Part shown: positions 7,292 to 16,567 of the stretch, piece by piece | Layout of the letters: each line of letters begins with the position of its first letter | How positions within the stretch are numbered: position 1 is the first letter of the stretch | From: Sphingomonas faeni | GTDB lineage: Bacteria > Pseudomonadota > Alphaproteobacteria > Sphingomonadales > Sphingomonadaceae | Direction: 5' to 3' | DNA: 64,000 nucleotides | NCBI RefSeq assembly: GCF_030817315.1 | Contig: NZ_JAUSZF010000001.1 | Span: forward strand, 3,057,001 to 3,121,000 | Position numbers and translations under genes: made by a program | The notes under the pieces: generated by a model | The model's database searches: none | Seen by the model: only the letters and a program-made list of their open reading frames with translations | What the model was told of the DNA's origin: nothing

Positions 7292-8212
7292 TCACTTGGT
7301 CTTCGGTGCCGCCGCGGTGCCGGCCGCCTTCGGGGAAAGCCATCCGCCATCCGCCAGCCAGTCGTTCAGCCGGTCGGGCCAGTGCAGGATCGAGATCCGG
7401 TCCGACTCGTCCAGGTTGAAGGCATGGCCGCTGTCGGCATACATGTGGAGTTCCGCCGAGACTCCGGCCTTCCGAAGCTGCTCGTACAGCGTGACGGTCG
7501 GTGCCGCGCAGCAGGGATCGAGGCTGCCCGCGACCAGGAACGCCGGTGGCGCAGTGGCGATCGCGGTCGCCGGAATGCCGCGCGGTCCGGAAAAGACCAG
7601 AACCTGGAAATCGGGGCGTGCCGATTGACGGTCGATCGCATCGGTCACGGGACGTCCGGCAGGCTCGGGATTGTCCGCGACGAGCGATACGAGTTCACCG
7701 CCGGCCGAAAAGCCCATCGCGCCGACGCGTGCAGGGTCGATGCCGTACTCGGCGGCATGCGCGCGGACCCAGCGCAGCGCACGGCGCGCGTCGTCCGCCG
7801 CATTGCCCTCGACCGAGTAGGGCGAGCCGGGTTCGTTCGCCAACCGGTATTTCAGCACGAACGCGGTCACGCCCATCCGGTTGAGCGCGGTTGCGACCTT
7901 CGTGCCTTCGTTGGTCCAGACGAGCAGCTTGTGGCCGCCGCCCGGTATCACGACGACTGCGGCACCGTTGCGGTGCGCGGGCGCCGCCGGGAAGGCGATC
8001 AGCGATGGTTCGTGAACGTTGCGGACCCAGTAATCGCGCCCGACTTCCGCTTCGCCGCGACGCGCGGCCGAGCCCGGCGCACCGTTCGGCCATAACGGGA
8101 TCGACGTATAGCTGGCCGCCGCCTGTGGTGCGGGATCGGCCTGGGGGGCGGGATCCTGTGCAGCCGCCGGCGTCGTCAGCATCAGCGCCGCAAAGGCGAA
8201 CAGTCGAAGCAT
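7292..8212 (-). CDS. Secreted alpha/beta hydrolase (acetyl-esterase/BD-FAE-like)
   Basis: 306-aa hydrolase with a signal peptide (about residues 1-18, cut after AAAQ). The oxyanion motif is IPGGGHK, the nucleophile serine is in GFSAGG, the acid is in GSLDPCC and the histidine is in DSGHAFNL. This arrangement is seen in bacterial acetylxylan/feruloyl-esterase-type hydrolases of carbohydrate metabolism. The substrate cannot be read from sequence. It lies next to a second hydrolase of the same general type (8328-9287) on the same strand, possibly an old duplication. Confidence 0.85.
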   Translation of the reverse strand: MLRLFAFAALMLTTPAAAQDPAPQADPAPQAAASYTSIPLWPNGAPGSAARRGEAEVGRDYWVRNVHEPSLIAFPAAPAHRNGAAVVVIPGGGHKLLVWTNEGTKVATALNRMGVTAFVLKYRLANEPGSPYSVEGNAADDARRALRWVRAHAAEYGIDPARVGAMGFSAGGELVSLVADNPEPAGRPVTDAIDRQSARPDFQVLVFSGPRGIPATAIATAPPAFLVAGSLDPCCAAPTVTLYEQLRKAGVSAELHMYADSGHAFNLDESDRISILHWPDRLNDWLADGGWLSPKAAGTAAAPKTK

Positions 8213-8327
8213 CGGTCTTTGAGTCCTTCAGTTTGAACCGCGTTACGAAAGGAGCGGGCAGGAGGCCGTGAACGCTCGCCCGTCGAACGCTTGCCCGTCC
8301 AACGCCTCCCGCCCGGCACTGCGCCCG

Positions 8328-9287
8328 TCAGCGCGCCGGCTTCAGCAGGTCGTGCATCGCCATCCAGCGCGTGAACTCTTCGAACCATCCCGTGCTCGTG
8401 GTCGGCTTCGGATACATGCCGAAGCCGTGGCCACCCTGCTCGAACAAATGGAACTCGACCGGACGCTTTGCCGTGCGCCAGCTCTCGATCAGTCCGAACC
8501 CGCCATTGCCGAAGAACGGATCGTCCGCCGCCAACGCGACGAACATCGGCGGTGCGTCCGCCGGCACCGTCATCGCCGCCAGTGGGCCATAGATGTTGCC
8601 GATGAACGCGGGCTTCGCATCGACGCCCGCAACCGTGGTCGCGATGGTCAGCATGGCGCCGGCGGAGAAACCGACCATGCCGATACGCGTCGGGTCGACG
8701 TGCCATTCCGCGGACCGCTTGCGAACCAAGGCGAACGCGGCGCGAGCGTCGGCGATCTGCGGTGCGAGGCCGGCCATCATCTCCTCCGGCTTCGGGCGGG
8801 GTGGTGCGGTACCGGGCGTGAACATCGCGGTCATCGATCGTTCGAACGCGGGCATCTCGACCGGTGTCGGGTTCAGCCTGTATTTCAGCACGAACGCCGC
8901 CACGCCCTTGGCGGCCAGTGCGCGCGCCACGTCCCAGCCTTCGTTCTGCATCGAAAGCGTACGGAACCCGCCGCCCGGCGCGACGATGACGGCGGTGCCG
9001 GTCGCCTTGGCGGGATCGGGCAGGAACGGCGTCAGCGTCGCGACGGTGACGTTGCGCGCGAACACGCTGCCATATTGGCTATGCCATGCTTCGGGCGCCG
9101 TCGCGCCGGGCAGCTTGCCGGTTCCCAGTTCGACCGCACCCGGCTGGGCAGGGACGGCGATCGGCGCCATCTTGTCGCTTTGTGCAAAGACCGGGGTCGC
9201 CGATACCATCGCCGCGGCCATGCCGACCTGCGAAATACAGGAGCGCAGCCCCCGACAGGCCGCCGTAACGCTCATCGTGCGAATCAT
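8328..9287 (-). CDS. Secreted alpha/beta hydrolase (dienelactone-hydrolase-like)
   Basis: 319-aa protein with a long N-terminal leader ending near SATPVFAQ, so probably periplasmic. The oxyanion loop is APGGGFR, the nucleophile is in GFSAGA, and a C-terminal QGGHGF supplies the histidine. The start ATG at 9287 follows AGGGAGAG; a second in-frame ATG four codons on is possible. It resembles the neighbouring hydrolase in order of motifs and length and may act on acylated sugars. Function beyond esterase/hydrolase is not supported. Confidence 0.85.
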   Translation of the reverse strand: MIRTMSVTAACRGLRSCISQVGMAAAMVSATPVFAQSDKMAPIAVPAQPGAVELGTGKLPGATAPEAWHSQYGSVFARNVTVATLTPFLPDPAKATGTAVIVAPGGGFRTLSMQNEGWDVARALAAKGVAAFVLKYRLNPTPVEMPAFERSMTAMFTPGTAPPRPKPEEMMAGLAPQIADARAAFALVRKRSAEWHVDPTRIGMVGFSAGAMLTIATTVAGVDAKPAFIGNIYGPLAAMTVPADAPPMFVALAADDPFFGNGGFGLIESWRTAKRPVEFHLFEQGGHGFGMYPKPTTSTGWFEEFTRWMAMHDLLKPAR

Positions 9288-9503
9288 GCTCGCTCTCCCT
9301 TTTTATCGTTATTGGGTCCGATGCTAAGGTGAGCGCTACCATCCGGCAATTGATACTTGCATCGATAGTAGCTGGTCGGTTTCGAGCGGCTCTTCGCGAC
9401 CTACGTAATCTTCGCGATGCCGTGTTCCTTTGGATGGCCAAGTCCAAAAGACGATTGCGCCGTTCCCGGCCGCGCGCGACAAGCCCAGTCGTCAGGAGAT
9501 CCC

Positions 9504-11333
9504 ATGCGTCTTGCTTTTACCCTCATGCTGCTATCGTCGGTGCCGCTCATCCAGGCCAGCGCGCCCGCGCCCCAACCCGCCCCCGCCCCCGAACCAACGA
9601 CGCGTACCGCGGCTCAGGACGCCGCGCTGCTCGCGTTTCTGGATCAGGCGTATGACGAGCAATTGAACCTGAGCCCCGAGTCGCAGACGCAATTGGGCCT
9701 GAAGACGAATTACGATCGACTCGACGACTATACCGACGCCGCGCCGCTGCGGGCGGAGGCGCTGGCCGAACGCCAACTGGCAGCCATGCGCGCGCGGTTC
9801 CAGCCGGCGCAATTGAGCGAGAGCGCACGCGTCAGCTACCGGTTGTTCGAGTATCAGGTCGAGCGCGACCGGGATTCGCTGCAGTTCCGCAAGCTCCGCT
9901 TTCCCGTATCGACCAACGGCAGTCCCGCGGGCGACATCCCGGTGCTGCTGATCAACAACCACAAGGTCGATACGGTCGCCGATGCGCAGGCGTATGTCGC
10001 CCGTCTGCGCGATACGGAGCGGGTGATGCGCGAAGTCGCCGCCACGATGCGCGAGCAGGCGGCGGCGGGGATCGTGCCCAACGCCGTGAACTTCGCACCC
10101 GCCCGGGCCGACGCGCGCGCTATCGTGACCGGGGCACCGTTCGATGCTGGCGCGGATTCGAGCGTTTTCGCGGATTTCCGCAAGAAGGTCGGCGCGTTGA
10201 ATGCACCGGCAGCGGTCAAGGCGCAGTTGATGACGGACGGCAGCGCAGCGCTGACCGGGCCATTCCGTCGCGGCTACGACGTGCTGTTTGCCGCGCTGGA
10301 CGAGATCGAACCGAAGTCGAAGGGCAATTTCGGTGCGTGGAGCCTGCCGAACGGCGCGGCCTATTACGCGGATCGGTTGAAGACCTCGACATCGACGAAC
10401 CTGTCGGCCGACCAGATCCACGCGCTGGGCCTGAAACAGGTCGCCGCGATCCGTCAGGAGATGGAGGCGGTCAAACGCGAAGTGGGCTTCACCGGTACGC
10501 TGGAGCAGTTCTTCGACCGGATCCGCACCGATCCGGCCTTCAAATATCCCAATACGGCGGCGGGTCGCGAGCAGTATCTCGGCGATGCCCGCGCGGTGAT
10601 CGCGTCCGTCATGACCGCGGCACCACGCTATTTCCGGACGCTTCCCAAGGCGCCGCTGGAGGTTCGCGCGGTGGAGAAGTGGCGCGAGGGTACCGCGTCG
10701 ACCGCCTTCTACAATCCGCCGTCCGCCGACGGATCGCGGCCCGGCATCTACTATGTGAACCTTGCCGACATGACTCAGACCCAGAAGGTTCAGGTCGCCG
10801 GGATCGCCGCGCATGAGGGCGCACCCGGCCACCATTTCCAGATCGCCCGCCAACAGGAGCTGGTGGCCATCCCGAAGTTCCGCAAGTTCGGCGGCTACGG
10901 CGCGTATATCGAAGGTTGGGGGCTCTATTCCGAGCGGCTCGCGAACGAGATGGGCGTCTACAAGGATCCCTATGCCCGGTTCGGCATGTTGTCGTTGCAG
11001 GTGTGGCGCGCGATCCGGCTGGTGCTGGATACCGGCATCCATTCCAAGCGCTGGACCCGCGAGCAGGCGATCGCGTATTTCAAGGCGAACAGCTCGGTAT
11101 CCGACAAGGACATCGCCCGTGAGGTCGATCGGTACTTCAACTGGCCGGGACAGGCGACCAGCTACATGGTCGGCCAACTCAAGATCGCCGAACTCCGCGC
11201 TCGCGCCGAGCGGGAACTGGGCCCGCGCTTCGACATCCGCGACTTTCACGAAGCCGTGCTCAGCCAGGGCGCGCTTCCGCTCGATGTGCTCGACGAGCAG
11301 GTCGAGCGGTATATCGCGGCCCGGCGGAAATAA
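9504..11333 (+). CDS. DUF885 family secreted protein
   Basis: 609-aa protein with a signal peptide (MRLAFTLMLLSSVPLIQA). The AAHEGAPGHHFQ segment is the HExxxGH-like signature of the DUF885 family, which is thought to be a zinc-dependent hydrolase/peptidase group. Other family landmarks are YIEGWGLYSE and a C-terminal PGQATSYMVGQ. The start at 9504 has AGGAG at 9494-9498; the longer in-frame start at 9417 lacks both this site and a signal peptide. It stands alone between convergent genes. The biochemical substrate is unknown. Confidence 0.92.
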   Translation: MRLAFTLMLLSSVPLIQASAPAPQPAPAPEPTTRTAAQDAALLAFLDQAYDEQLNLSPESQTQLGLKTNYDRLDDYTDAAPLRAEALAERQLAAMRARFQPAQLSESARVSYRLFEYQVERDRDSLQFRKLRFPVSTNGSPAGDIPVLLINNHKVDTVADAQAYVARLRDTERVMREVAATMREQAAAGIVPNAVNFAPARADARAIVTGAPFDAGADSSVFADFRKKVGALNAPAAVKAQLMTDGSAALTGPFRRGYDVLFAALDEIEPKSKGNFGAWSLPNGAAYYADRLKTSTSTNLSADQIHALGLKQVAAIRQEMEAVKREVGFTGTLEQFFDRIRTDPAFKYPNTAAGREQYLGDARAVIASVMTAAPRYFRTLPKAPLEVRAVEKWREGTASTAFYNPPSADGSRPGIYYVNLADMTQTQKVQVAGIAAHEGAPGHHFQIARQQELVAIPKFRKFGGYGAYIEGWGLYSERLANEMGVYKDPYARFGMLSLQVWRAIRLVLDTGIHSKRWTREQAIAYFKANSSVSDKDIAREVDRYFNWPGQATSYMVGQLKIAELRARAERELGPRFDIRDFHEAVLSQGALPLDVLDEQVERYIAARRK

Positions 11334-11431
11334 CCGCCGGGGCAAACTTCACGGACGCGTGCTGGCATCCGTAAGCAGCGGACGGGGACTATGGCCCCGC
11401 CCGCTGCGTGGATAAGCGGCAAACGTTTGGA

Positions 11432-12415
11432 TCAGCTCCGGATGAACGCCAGGATATCCGGGTTCAGCACGTCGCCGTGGATCGTCGCCATGCCGTGCGG
11501 ATAGCCCGGATAGGTCTTGATCGAGCCGTTCTTGAGCAGCTTGACCGCGAGCCTGCCCGTCGTGTCGATCGGGCAGACCTGGTCGTCCTCGCCGTGCAGG
11601 ATCAGCACGGGCTGGTCGATCGATTGCAGGTCGGCGGTGAAGTCGGTGTCGGCGAATGCGGTGATGCAGTCATATTGCGCCTTGATGTCGCCGACCATCG
11701 CCTGCCGCATCCAATTGGCGGAGACCGCGGGCAGCACCTTCGCGCCGGCCCGGTTGAAGCCGTAGAACGGTCCGGTCGCAAAGCCGTTGTAGAAGTCCGC
11801 GCGGTTGGCGGCGGTACCGGCGCGGATGCCGTCGATCGCCTCCGGTGGCACACCGTTGGGATTGGCCGGCGACCGCGTCAGCCGCGGGGGGATCGCGCCG
11901 ATCAGCACCGCCTTGGCGACGCGGCCGTTGCTGCCGTATTTGGCGACGTAGCGGATCGCTTCGCCACCACCGGTCGAGTGACCGATATGGACCGCGTTGC
12001 GAAGTCCGAGATGCGCGGTGACGGCCGCGACGTCTGCGGCATAGGTGTCCATGTCGTTGCCCTTCGACGCAGGGCTCGAACGGCCATGCCCACGACGGTC
12101 GTGCGCGACGACGCGGTAGCCGCGCTCGGCGAAATACATCATCTGCGTATCCCAGTCGTCGCCGCTCAGCGGCCAGCCGTGATGGAACACGATCGGCTGA
12201 CCCGCGCCCCACTCCTTGTAGAAGATTTCGGTGCCATCCTTGACGGTTATCGTGCTCATGGTCTTGTCTCCCAAAGGTTTTCTAACGTCTTTCAAGGGTC
12301 CGGCGAGGCTTTGGCCGCCAAGCGCGAAGGCCGATACGACCGCCGTTCCCAAAAGAATATCGCGTCGCGAGCCGTTGATAAGCGGCTGTATTTCTGGATG
12401 CTTGGACGATGGCAT
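11432..12415 (-). CDS. Tat-exported non-haem chloroperoxidase-like alpha/beta hydrolase
   Basis: 327-aa hydrolase whose N-terminus carries a twin-arginine motif (SRRDILLGTAV) followed by a hydrophobic stretch, so Tat export is likely. The catalytic domain begins at about residue 52 with TVKDGTEIFYKEWG and has HGWPLSGDDW, the nucleophile elbow GHSTGGG, HGEDDQ and a C-terminal histidine in YPHGM. These match the cofactor-free haloperoxidase/arylesterase family. The ATG at 12415 has GGAG upstream; a GTG at 12427 is an alternative. It is divergent from a GlxA-type regulator, which may control it. Confidence 0.88.
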   Translation of the reverse strand: MPSSKHPEIQPLINGSRRDILLGTAVVSAFALGGQSLAGPLKDVRKPLGDKTMSTITVKDGTEIFYKEWGAGQPIVFHHGWPLSGDDWDTQMMYFAERGYRVVAHDRRGHGRSSPASKGNDMDTYAADVAAVTAHLGLRNAVHIGHSTGGGEAIRYVAKYGSNGRVAKAVLIGAIPPRLTRSPANPNGVPPEAIDGIRAGTAANRADFYNGFATGPFYGFNRAGAKVLPAVSANWMRQAMVGDIKAQYDCITAFADTDFTADLQSIDQPVLILHGEDDQVCPIDTTGRLAVKLLKNGSIKTYPGYPHGMATIHGDVLNPDILAFIRS

Positions 12416-12473
12416 GGGTCGCTCCACGAATAGTGGCGGCTTTGCTGCCGTATGAGCGTATTAACTTGCAGCT

Positions 12474-13580
12474 ATGCCAGGCGTGATCGGCCGATCTGAC
12501 AAAATGCGAGGGATAACTGACATCGCGACCCAGTCCATCCCCGTCGCCCGTCCCGCGGAAGTCGCCATCGTCCTGCGCGACAAGGTCATGCTCGGCATCG
12601 TCCACGGCCTGACCGACCTGTTCCGCATCACCGACGATCTGAGCAGGGTACGGGTCGGCATAGACGCGCCGGTCATCCGGCTCAGCCATTTCGCCGATAC
12701 CGGTGCCGGCGGTATCATGCGCACCTTCGACACGGTGCCCGATGCAGCGATCGCGGACGGTTCGGACGGTTCGAACGGTTCGAACGGTTCGAACGGTCCG
12801 CGCGTGATCATCATCCCGCCGTGCGAGACGGCGGCCTTGGGTATCGAGACCACCCGGAAATGGTCGAACTGGCTCACCGCGCGTCATGCGGAGGGTGCCG
12901 TGCTCGGATCGATCTGCGGCGGCACGTTCCTGCTCGCGCAGACCGGGTTGCTCGATGGCCGCCGGGCTACGACGCACCTGTTGTGTGCGCCCGATCTTGC
13001 GACGATGTTCCCGGCCGTCCACGTCGATTTCGATGCGCTGCTGACCGAGGAGGACGACCTGATCACGGTGGGTGGAGTCATGGCGTGGACCGATCTCGGC
13101 CTCGTCGTGGTCAGGCGATTGCTGGGTGCCGTCGCGATGATGCAAACGGCACGCTTCATGATGATCGATCCGCCGGGGCGGGAGCAGCGCTTCTACAAGA
13201 CGTTCGCGCCCGAGATGAACCACGGCGACGCGGCGATCATGAAATCCCAGGAGCGCCTGCACGCCCACGGCGCGGCGGGCTCCACCGTTGCCGACATGGC
13301 GCTTTGGTCCGGTCTCGAAACGCGGACGTTCAGCCGCCGTTTCCAGGGCGCCACCGGTCTGCGCCCAAACCAGTATCATCAGCGCCTGCGGATCGAGAAA
13401 GCCCGCGAACTGCTCGAGACGACCGCTACCCCGATCGGACAGGTCGCGTGGGAATCGGGCTATGGCGACCCGGCGTCCTTCCGATCGACGTTCGCCAAGT
13501 TCACCGGCCTGAGCCCCAGCGACTACCGAAAACGGTTCGGGCACACGCCGCATGGCACCGAACGCGTCGTCCAGGCCTGA
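12474..13580 (+). CDS. GlxA family AraC-type transcriptional regulator
   Basis: 368-aa regulator. Residues about 25-215 form a DJ-1/PfpI-like (GATase1) domain with the nucleophile-elbow-like GSICGGTF, and residues about 255-350 form an AraC helix-turn-helix pair (ADMALWSGLETRTFSRRF and GQVAWESGYGDPASFRSTF). Proteins of this type sense small molecules through the N-terminal domain. A 9-bp tandem repeat at about 12760-12798 encodes a flexible NGS repeat within the first domain. It lies 58 bases from the divergent hydrolase gene, a usual layout for a local regulator and its target. Confidence 0.88.
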   Translation: MPGVIGRSDKMRGITDIATQSIPVARPAEVAIVLRDKVMLGIVHGLTDLFRITDDLSRVRVGIDAPVIRLSHFADTGAGGIMRTFDTVPDAAIADGSDGSNGSNGSNGPRVIIIPPCETAALGIETTRKWSNWLTARHAEGAVLGSICGGTFLLAQTGLLDGRRATTHLLCAPDLATMFPAVHVDFDALLTEEDDLITVGGVMAWTDLGLVVVRRLLGAVAMMQTARFMMIDPPGREQRFYKTFAPEMNHGDAAIMKSQERLHAHGAAGSTVADMALWSGLETRTFSRRFQGATGLRPNQYHQRLRIEKARELLETTATPIGQVAWESGYGDPASFRSTFAKFTGLSPSDYRKRFGHTPHGTERVVQA

Positions 13581-13699
13581 ACCGGAAGCATAGGTACATT
13601 GACGGCACGCAGATTATCGTGTGCGCCGGGACGGAACGTCGCGACCGCTGCTTCGCTGTGGTCGGAGCGGACAGTACGTCCGAGACGAGGACGCCAACC

Positions 13700-14251
13700 A
13701 TGATGCCGATCGAGCACAGCGAAACTCCCAAGGAACCTGGCAAAGGCCTGTCTCGTCCGGCTGCGCTGGCGGTCGTCGCAGCCGTGCTCGGCGCCAGCGC
13801 GGTGCTCGGACGTCGCAACGCACCCGATCCCTCGCATCCCGGCATTCGCCGCTGGTACAAACGACTCGACAAGCCAGCCTACACGCCGCCCGACGCCGCC
13901 TTCGGCGCGGTATGGCCGGTTCTCGAGACTGGCCTCGCGGTCGGCGGCTACCGGTTGTTGCGCCGCCCCGCCGACGCACCGCGCAACCTCGCGGTCGGAC
14001 TTTGGCTGCTCAACACCGGCATGGTCGGCGGTTGGACCGAGTTGTTCTTCCGACGCAAGGCGCTGGGACCGAGTGCCGTCGCGTCGGGTGCGATGATCGC
14101 GAGCGGTGCCGGCTATGTGGCGGCCGCGGCCAAGGTCGACCGCACGGCCGCGGCGACCGCGGTCCCGTTCGTCGCATGGCTCGGATTCGCGACCTTGCTC
14201 GCCGAGCGCATCTGGGAGCGGAACCGGTCCAACGACTCGGGCAAGGCATGA
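13700..14251 (+). CDS. TspO/MBR family membrane protein
   Basis: 183-aa membrane protein with about five hydrophobic segments. The KPAYTPPDAAFGAVWPVL segment is the signature of the TspO/peripheral benzodiazepine receptor family (usual form KPxWxPP), and the C-terminus FVAWLGFATLLAERIWERN fits the last helix. TspO proteins bind porphyrins and cholesterol-like ligands in bacteria. Several usual tryptophans are replaced, so ligand binding may differ. A second ATG follows at 13703. The stop overlaps the next gene as ATGA. It starts a three-gene operon with DCC and DUF427 proteins. Confidence 0.8.
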   Translation: MMPIEHSETPKEPGKGLSRPAALAVVAAVLGASAVLGRRNAPDPSHPGIRRWYKRLDKPAYTPPDAAFGAVWPVLETGLAVGGYRLLRRPADAPRNLAVGLWLLNTGMVGGWTELFFRRKALGPSAVASGAMIASGAGYVAAAAKVDRTAAATAVPFVAWLGFATLLAERIWERNRSNDSGKA

Positions 14252-14610
14252 CCCGGCTGACGGTCTGGCACGACGGCGGATGCCCGCTGTGCCGACGCGA
14301 GATCGCGCTGATGCGTCGTCTCGATCGTCGCGGGGCGATCGATTTCGTCGATGCCAGCAACAGCGAGGCCAGTTGCCCGATCGACCGGAGCGCGATGCTG
14401 GCACGGTTCCACGCGCGCGAAGGGGACCGGATGCTGTCGGGCGCCGCGGCCTTCGCAGCGATGTGGCGCGCCATCCCGCTGCTGAGGCCACTCGGGTTGG
14501 CGGCACGTAACCCGGTCGTCCTTGCCGGCCTGGAGCGCGTGTATCGCGCGTTTCTCCATGTCCGGCCCCGCTTGCAGTCCGCCGTCCGGAAGATGGACCG
14601 CACCGCATGA
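14248..14610 (+). CDS. Thiol-disulfide oxidoreductase DCC family protein
   Basis: 120 aa. The N-terminal WHDGGCPLCRREI contains the DxxCxxC motif of the DCC (DUF393) family, whose members have a thioredoxin-like redox centre. The rest (AAAFAAMWRAIP and LERVYRAFLHVRPRL) follows the family pattern. It overlaps the TspO gene by 4 bases and the DUF427 gene by 4 bases (both ATGA), so all three are coupled. The partner protein is unknown. Confidence 0.88.
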   Translation: MTRLTVWHDGGCPLCRREIALMRRLDRRGAIDFVDASNSEASCPIDRSAMLARFHAREGDRMLSGAAAFAAMWRAIPLLRPLGLAARNPVVLAGLERVYRAFLHVRPRLQSAVRKMDRTA

Positions 14611-15104
14611 GGCCAGTTGTTCCTGATATCGCGCGACCCGGCCAGGAAAGCGTCTGGGATTATCCGCGCCCGGCGATCGCGCAGCCCAGCGATCGTCATG
14701 TCCTGATCGAGCACCGCGGGGTTACGCTCGCCGACACGCGTCGCAGCGTCCGCACGATCGAGACGAGCCATCCGCCCAGCTATTACATCCCGCCCTCCGA
14801 CATCCTGATGTCGGCGCTCCGGCGTTCCACGCGGCAATCCTTCTGCGAATGGAAGGGCAACGCGGTCTATTACGACGTCGAGATCGCCGGCGATGTTCTA
14901 CGGGATGTCGCCTGGAGCTACCCATCGCCGACACCCGCCTTTGCAGCATTGCGCGATCACCTGGCATTCTATGCAGCCCCGTTCGACGGCTGCTTCGTCG
15001 ATGGCGAGCCCGTCATCCCGCAGCCGGGAGAGTTCTACGGCGGCTGGATCACCGCCGATCTCGCCGGACCGTTCAAGGGCGTGCCGAGCAGCCGCTACTG
15101 GTAG
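14607..15104 (+). CDS. DUF427 domain protein
   Basis: 165-aa soluble protein. The central YYIPPSDILMSALRRS and the CEWKGNAVYYDV segment are typical of DUF427, a small beta-rich domain often found as one or two copies. The end PQPGEFYGGWITADLAGPFKG also matches the family. It is the last gene of the TspO-DCC-DUF427 operon and overlaps its neighbour by 4 bases. No molecular function is established. Confidence 0.88.
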   Translation: MRPVVPDIARPGQESVWDYPRPAIAQPSDRHVLIEHRGVTLADTRRSVRTIETSHPPSYYIPPSDILMSALRRSTRQSFCEWKGNAVYYDVEIAGDVLRDVAWSYPSPTPAFAALRDHLAFYAAPFDGCFVDGEPVIPQPGEFYGGWITADLAGPFKGVPSSRYW

Positions 15105-15539
15105 GTCGCTGCCCGACGTCCCGTTTGCCTGCACACATCCGAACAGGCCATCGGTTCATCGCATTCCGATGTTGTTTACACCTTTGAAAACACCCGGCGC
15201 GTTAAGGAAGGGCGTGCCGGCCCGCCATCAACCTTTGGCTCGTCACCAAGGCGGGTCGGCACAACCTGCCGTTGGTGCGCAAGGTGTGAACCGATACGCG
15301 AATGTCTGGAAACGCCGACATCCGGACTCCCGATAAAGGCCATTCGTTGAGCGCGATCTCCAACGTTTTTCCGACTCCGACAGGCTATTTCGGGAAAGAG
15401 CGATCGAAAATAAATTGTGGGGAAGGGGATACTCGGGACGGCTAGCAGTAGGATCGCCGGGACGACTATCCCGCTTTGGGTTCTTATTCAGACAGCCGGA
15501 GTACCCATTTTTGGAACCCCAAAGGCGGGTCGTCGCGGC
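15105..15539. other. Non-coding gap between convergent genes
   Basis: No reading frame here has family features. Short open stretches near 15220-15290 look like coding remnants but match nothing I recognise. The region around 15360-15420 is relatively AT-rich. I see no clear terminator with a T-run. Confidence 0.4.
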
Positions 15540-16352
15540 TTATGCCTCTGCCAAATGCGACGGGCGAGCCAACGGCTCGAAACGCCGTTGCGGGTCGCCG
15601 AGAAGTTCCACCTTCCGCCGATCTGCAATGAAGCGTGCGATCCTTACCTGGATTGCCGGCACGATGACGGTCAGAACGCCGACGACCAATGCATCCAGCG
15701 CAAACATTGCCCACTGAACCGCAGGTGTCTGGCCAGCAGGCCAAGCGTTCAACCTTGCATGCAGCTGCGACACCGGGACACGGGTGACGAACAACAGCAT
15801 GAATGCCCACACGTACAGCCAGCCAGTTGTCTTGGCGGACGCAGCGGGGCCGTATGCGTCCGTACCCATCGCCGCATTGACGAACCAAAGCAGCAGCAGC
15901 GGCTCGGCCAATAGCGAGAAGAGACCGAAGATCATCCGAAAGGTGACGACCTCGGGTTCGCCGAAGCCGAGGACCGGCAATATCGCACGCGCGTGGATCA
16001 TGGCAGCAGCTGGGATCACCAGGAACAGCACTACGCCAGCGTAGCGTCTGAGCGCCTGAGAGGACGGCCGCAAGGTAGCGCGAACGTCACGGGTGACCAG
16101 CCACCGCGTCGTGAAGAAGGCGACCGCGTACACGGTCAGCATTTTGGGCCACCCGAACATCATGCGCAGCGGTTCCTCGGACGCGGCCCGGCGCACGGCC
16201 TTGTCGAGCGAGAAGAAGCCAAGGTGAAGCTCGATCGCATGCTGTGCGAACTCGATGCCGATCATCACTGCAACCAGAAACGGCATGGCACGCGTGACCG
16301 CCCACCCGTCCCTGAACGCGCCAAGCCAGTTGCCGAAGAATGCTCTCGTCAT
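15540..16352 (-). CDS. Hypothetical multi-pass membrane protein
   Basis: 270 aa with about six hydrophobic segments (for example FLVAVMIGIEFAQ, MLTVYAVAFFTTRW, AGVVLFLVIPAAAMI, WLYVWAFMLLFVT and ALDALVVGVLTVIVPAI). I do not recognise the family. Its start overlaps the stop of a small XRE regulator by 4 bases, and that regulator in turn abuts a DUF2975 gene, so all three form one operon behind the inverted-repeat operator at 17092-17125. A role linked to the DUF2975 membrane protein is likely but unproven. Confidence 0.7.
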   Translation of the reverse strand: MTRAFFGNWLGAFRDGWAVTRAMPFLVAVMIGIEFAQHAIELHLGFFSLDKAVRRAASEEPLRMMFGWPKMLTVYAVAFFTTRWLVTRDVRATLRPSSQALRRYAGVVLFLVIPAAAMIHARAILPVLGFGEPEVVTFRMIFGLFSLLAEPLLLLWFVNAAMGTDAYGPAASAKTTGWLYVWAFMLLFVTRVPVSQLHARLNAWPAGQTPAVQWAMFALDALVVGVLTVIVPAIQVRIARFIADRRKVELLGDPQRRFEPLARPSHLAEA

Positions 16353-16567
16353 TCGCTCTCTCCTTCTTGCGTGAACGTCAGGATATCGCCCGGCTGGCAG
16401 TCGAGCACGCGGCAGATCGTCTCCAGCGTGGAGAAGCGCACCGCCCGTGCCTTGCCGGTCTTGAGGATCGACAGGTTCGCCATGGTGATATCCACTGCCT
16501 GCGACAGCTCGGTCAGCGTCATGCCGCGCGCCGACAGCATCTCATCAAGCCTGACAAGGATCGGCAT
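16349..16567 (-). CDS. Small XRE/Cro-type helix-turn-helix regulator
   Basis: 72-aa protein consisting almost wholly of a Cro/C1 helix-turn-helix: LDEMLSARGMTLTELSQAVD, then ITMANLSILKTGKARAVRFS, then LETICRVLDCQPGDIL. This subtype (YozG/HipB-like short XRE) typically sits next to DUF2975 membrane genes. The ATG at 16567 overlaps the TGA of the DUF2975 gene as TGATG. It is a good candidate to bind the palindrome upstream of the operon and repress its own synthesis. Confidence 0.9.
   Translation of the reverse strand: MPILVRLDEMLSARGMTLTELSQAVDITMANLSILKTGKARAVRFSTLETICRVLDCQPGDILTFTQEGESE

Noticed and set aside
9531..11345. 604-codon open frame antisense to the DUF885 gene
   Set aside because: Low-complexity shadow; the plus-strand gene has a ribosome site, signal peptide and family motif.
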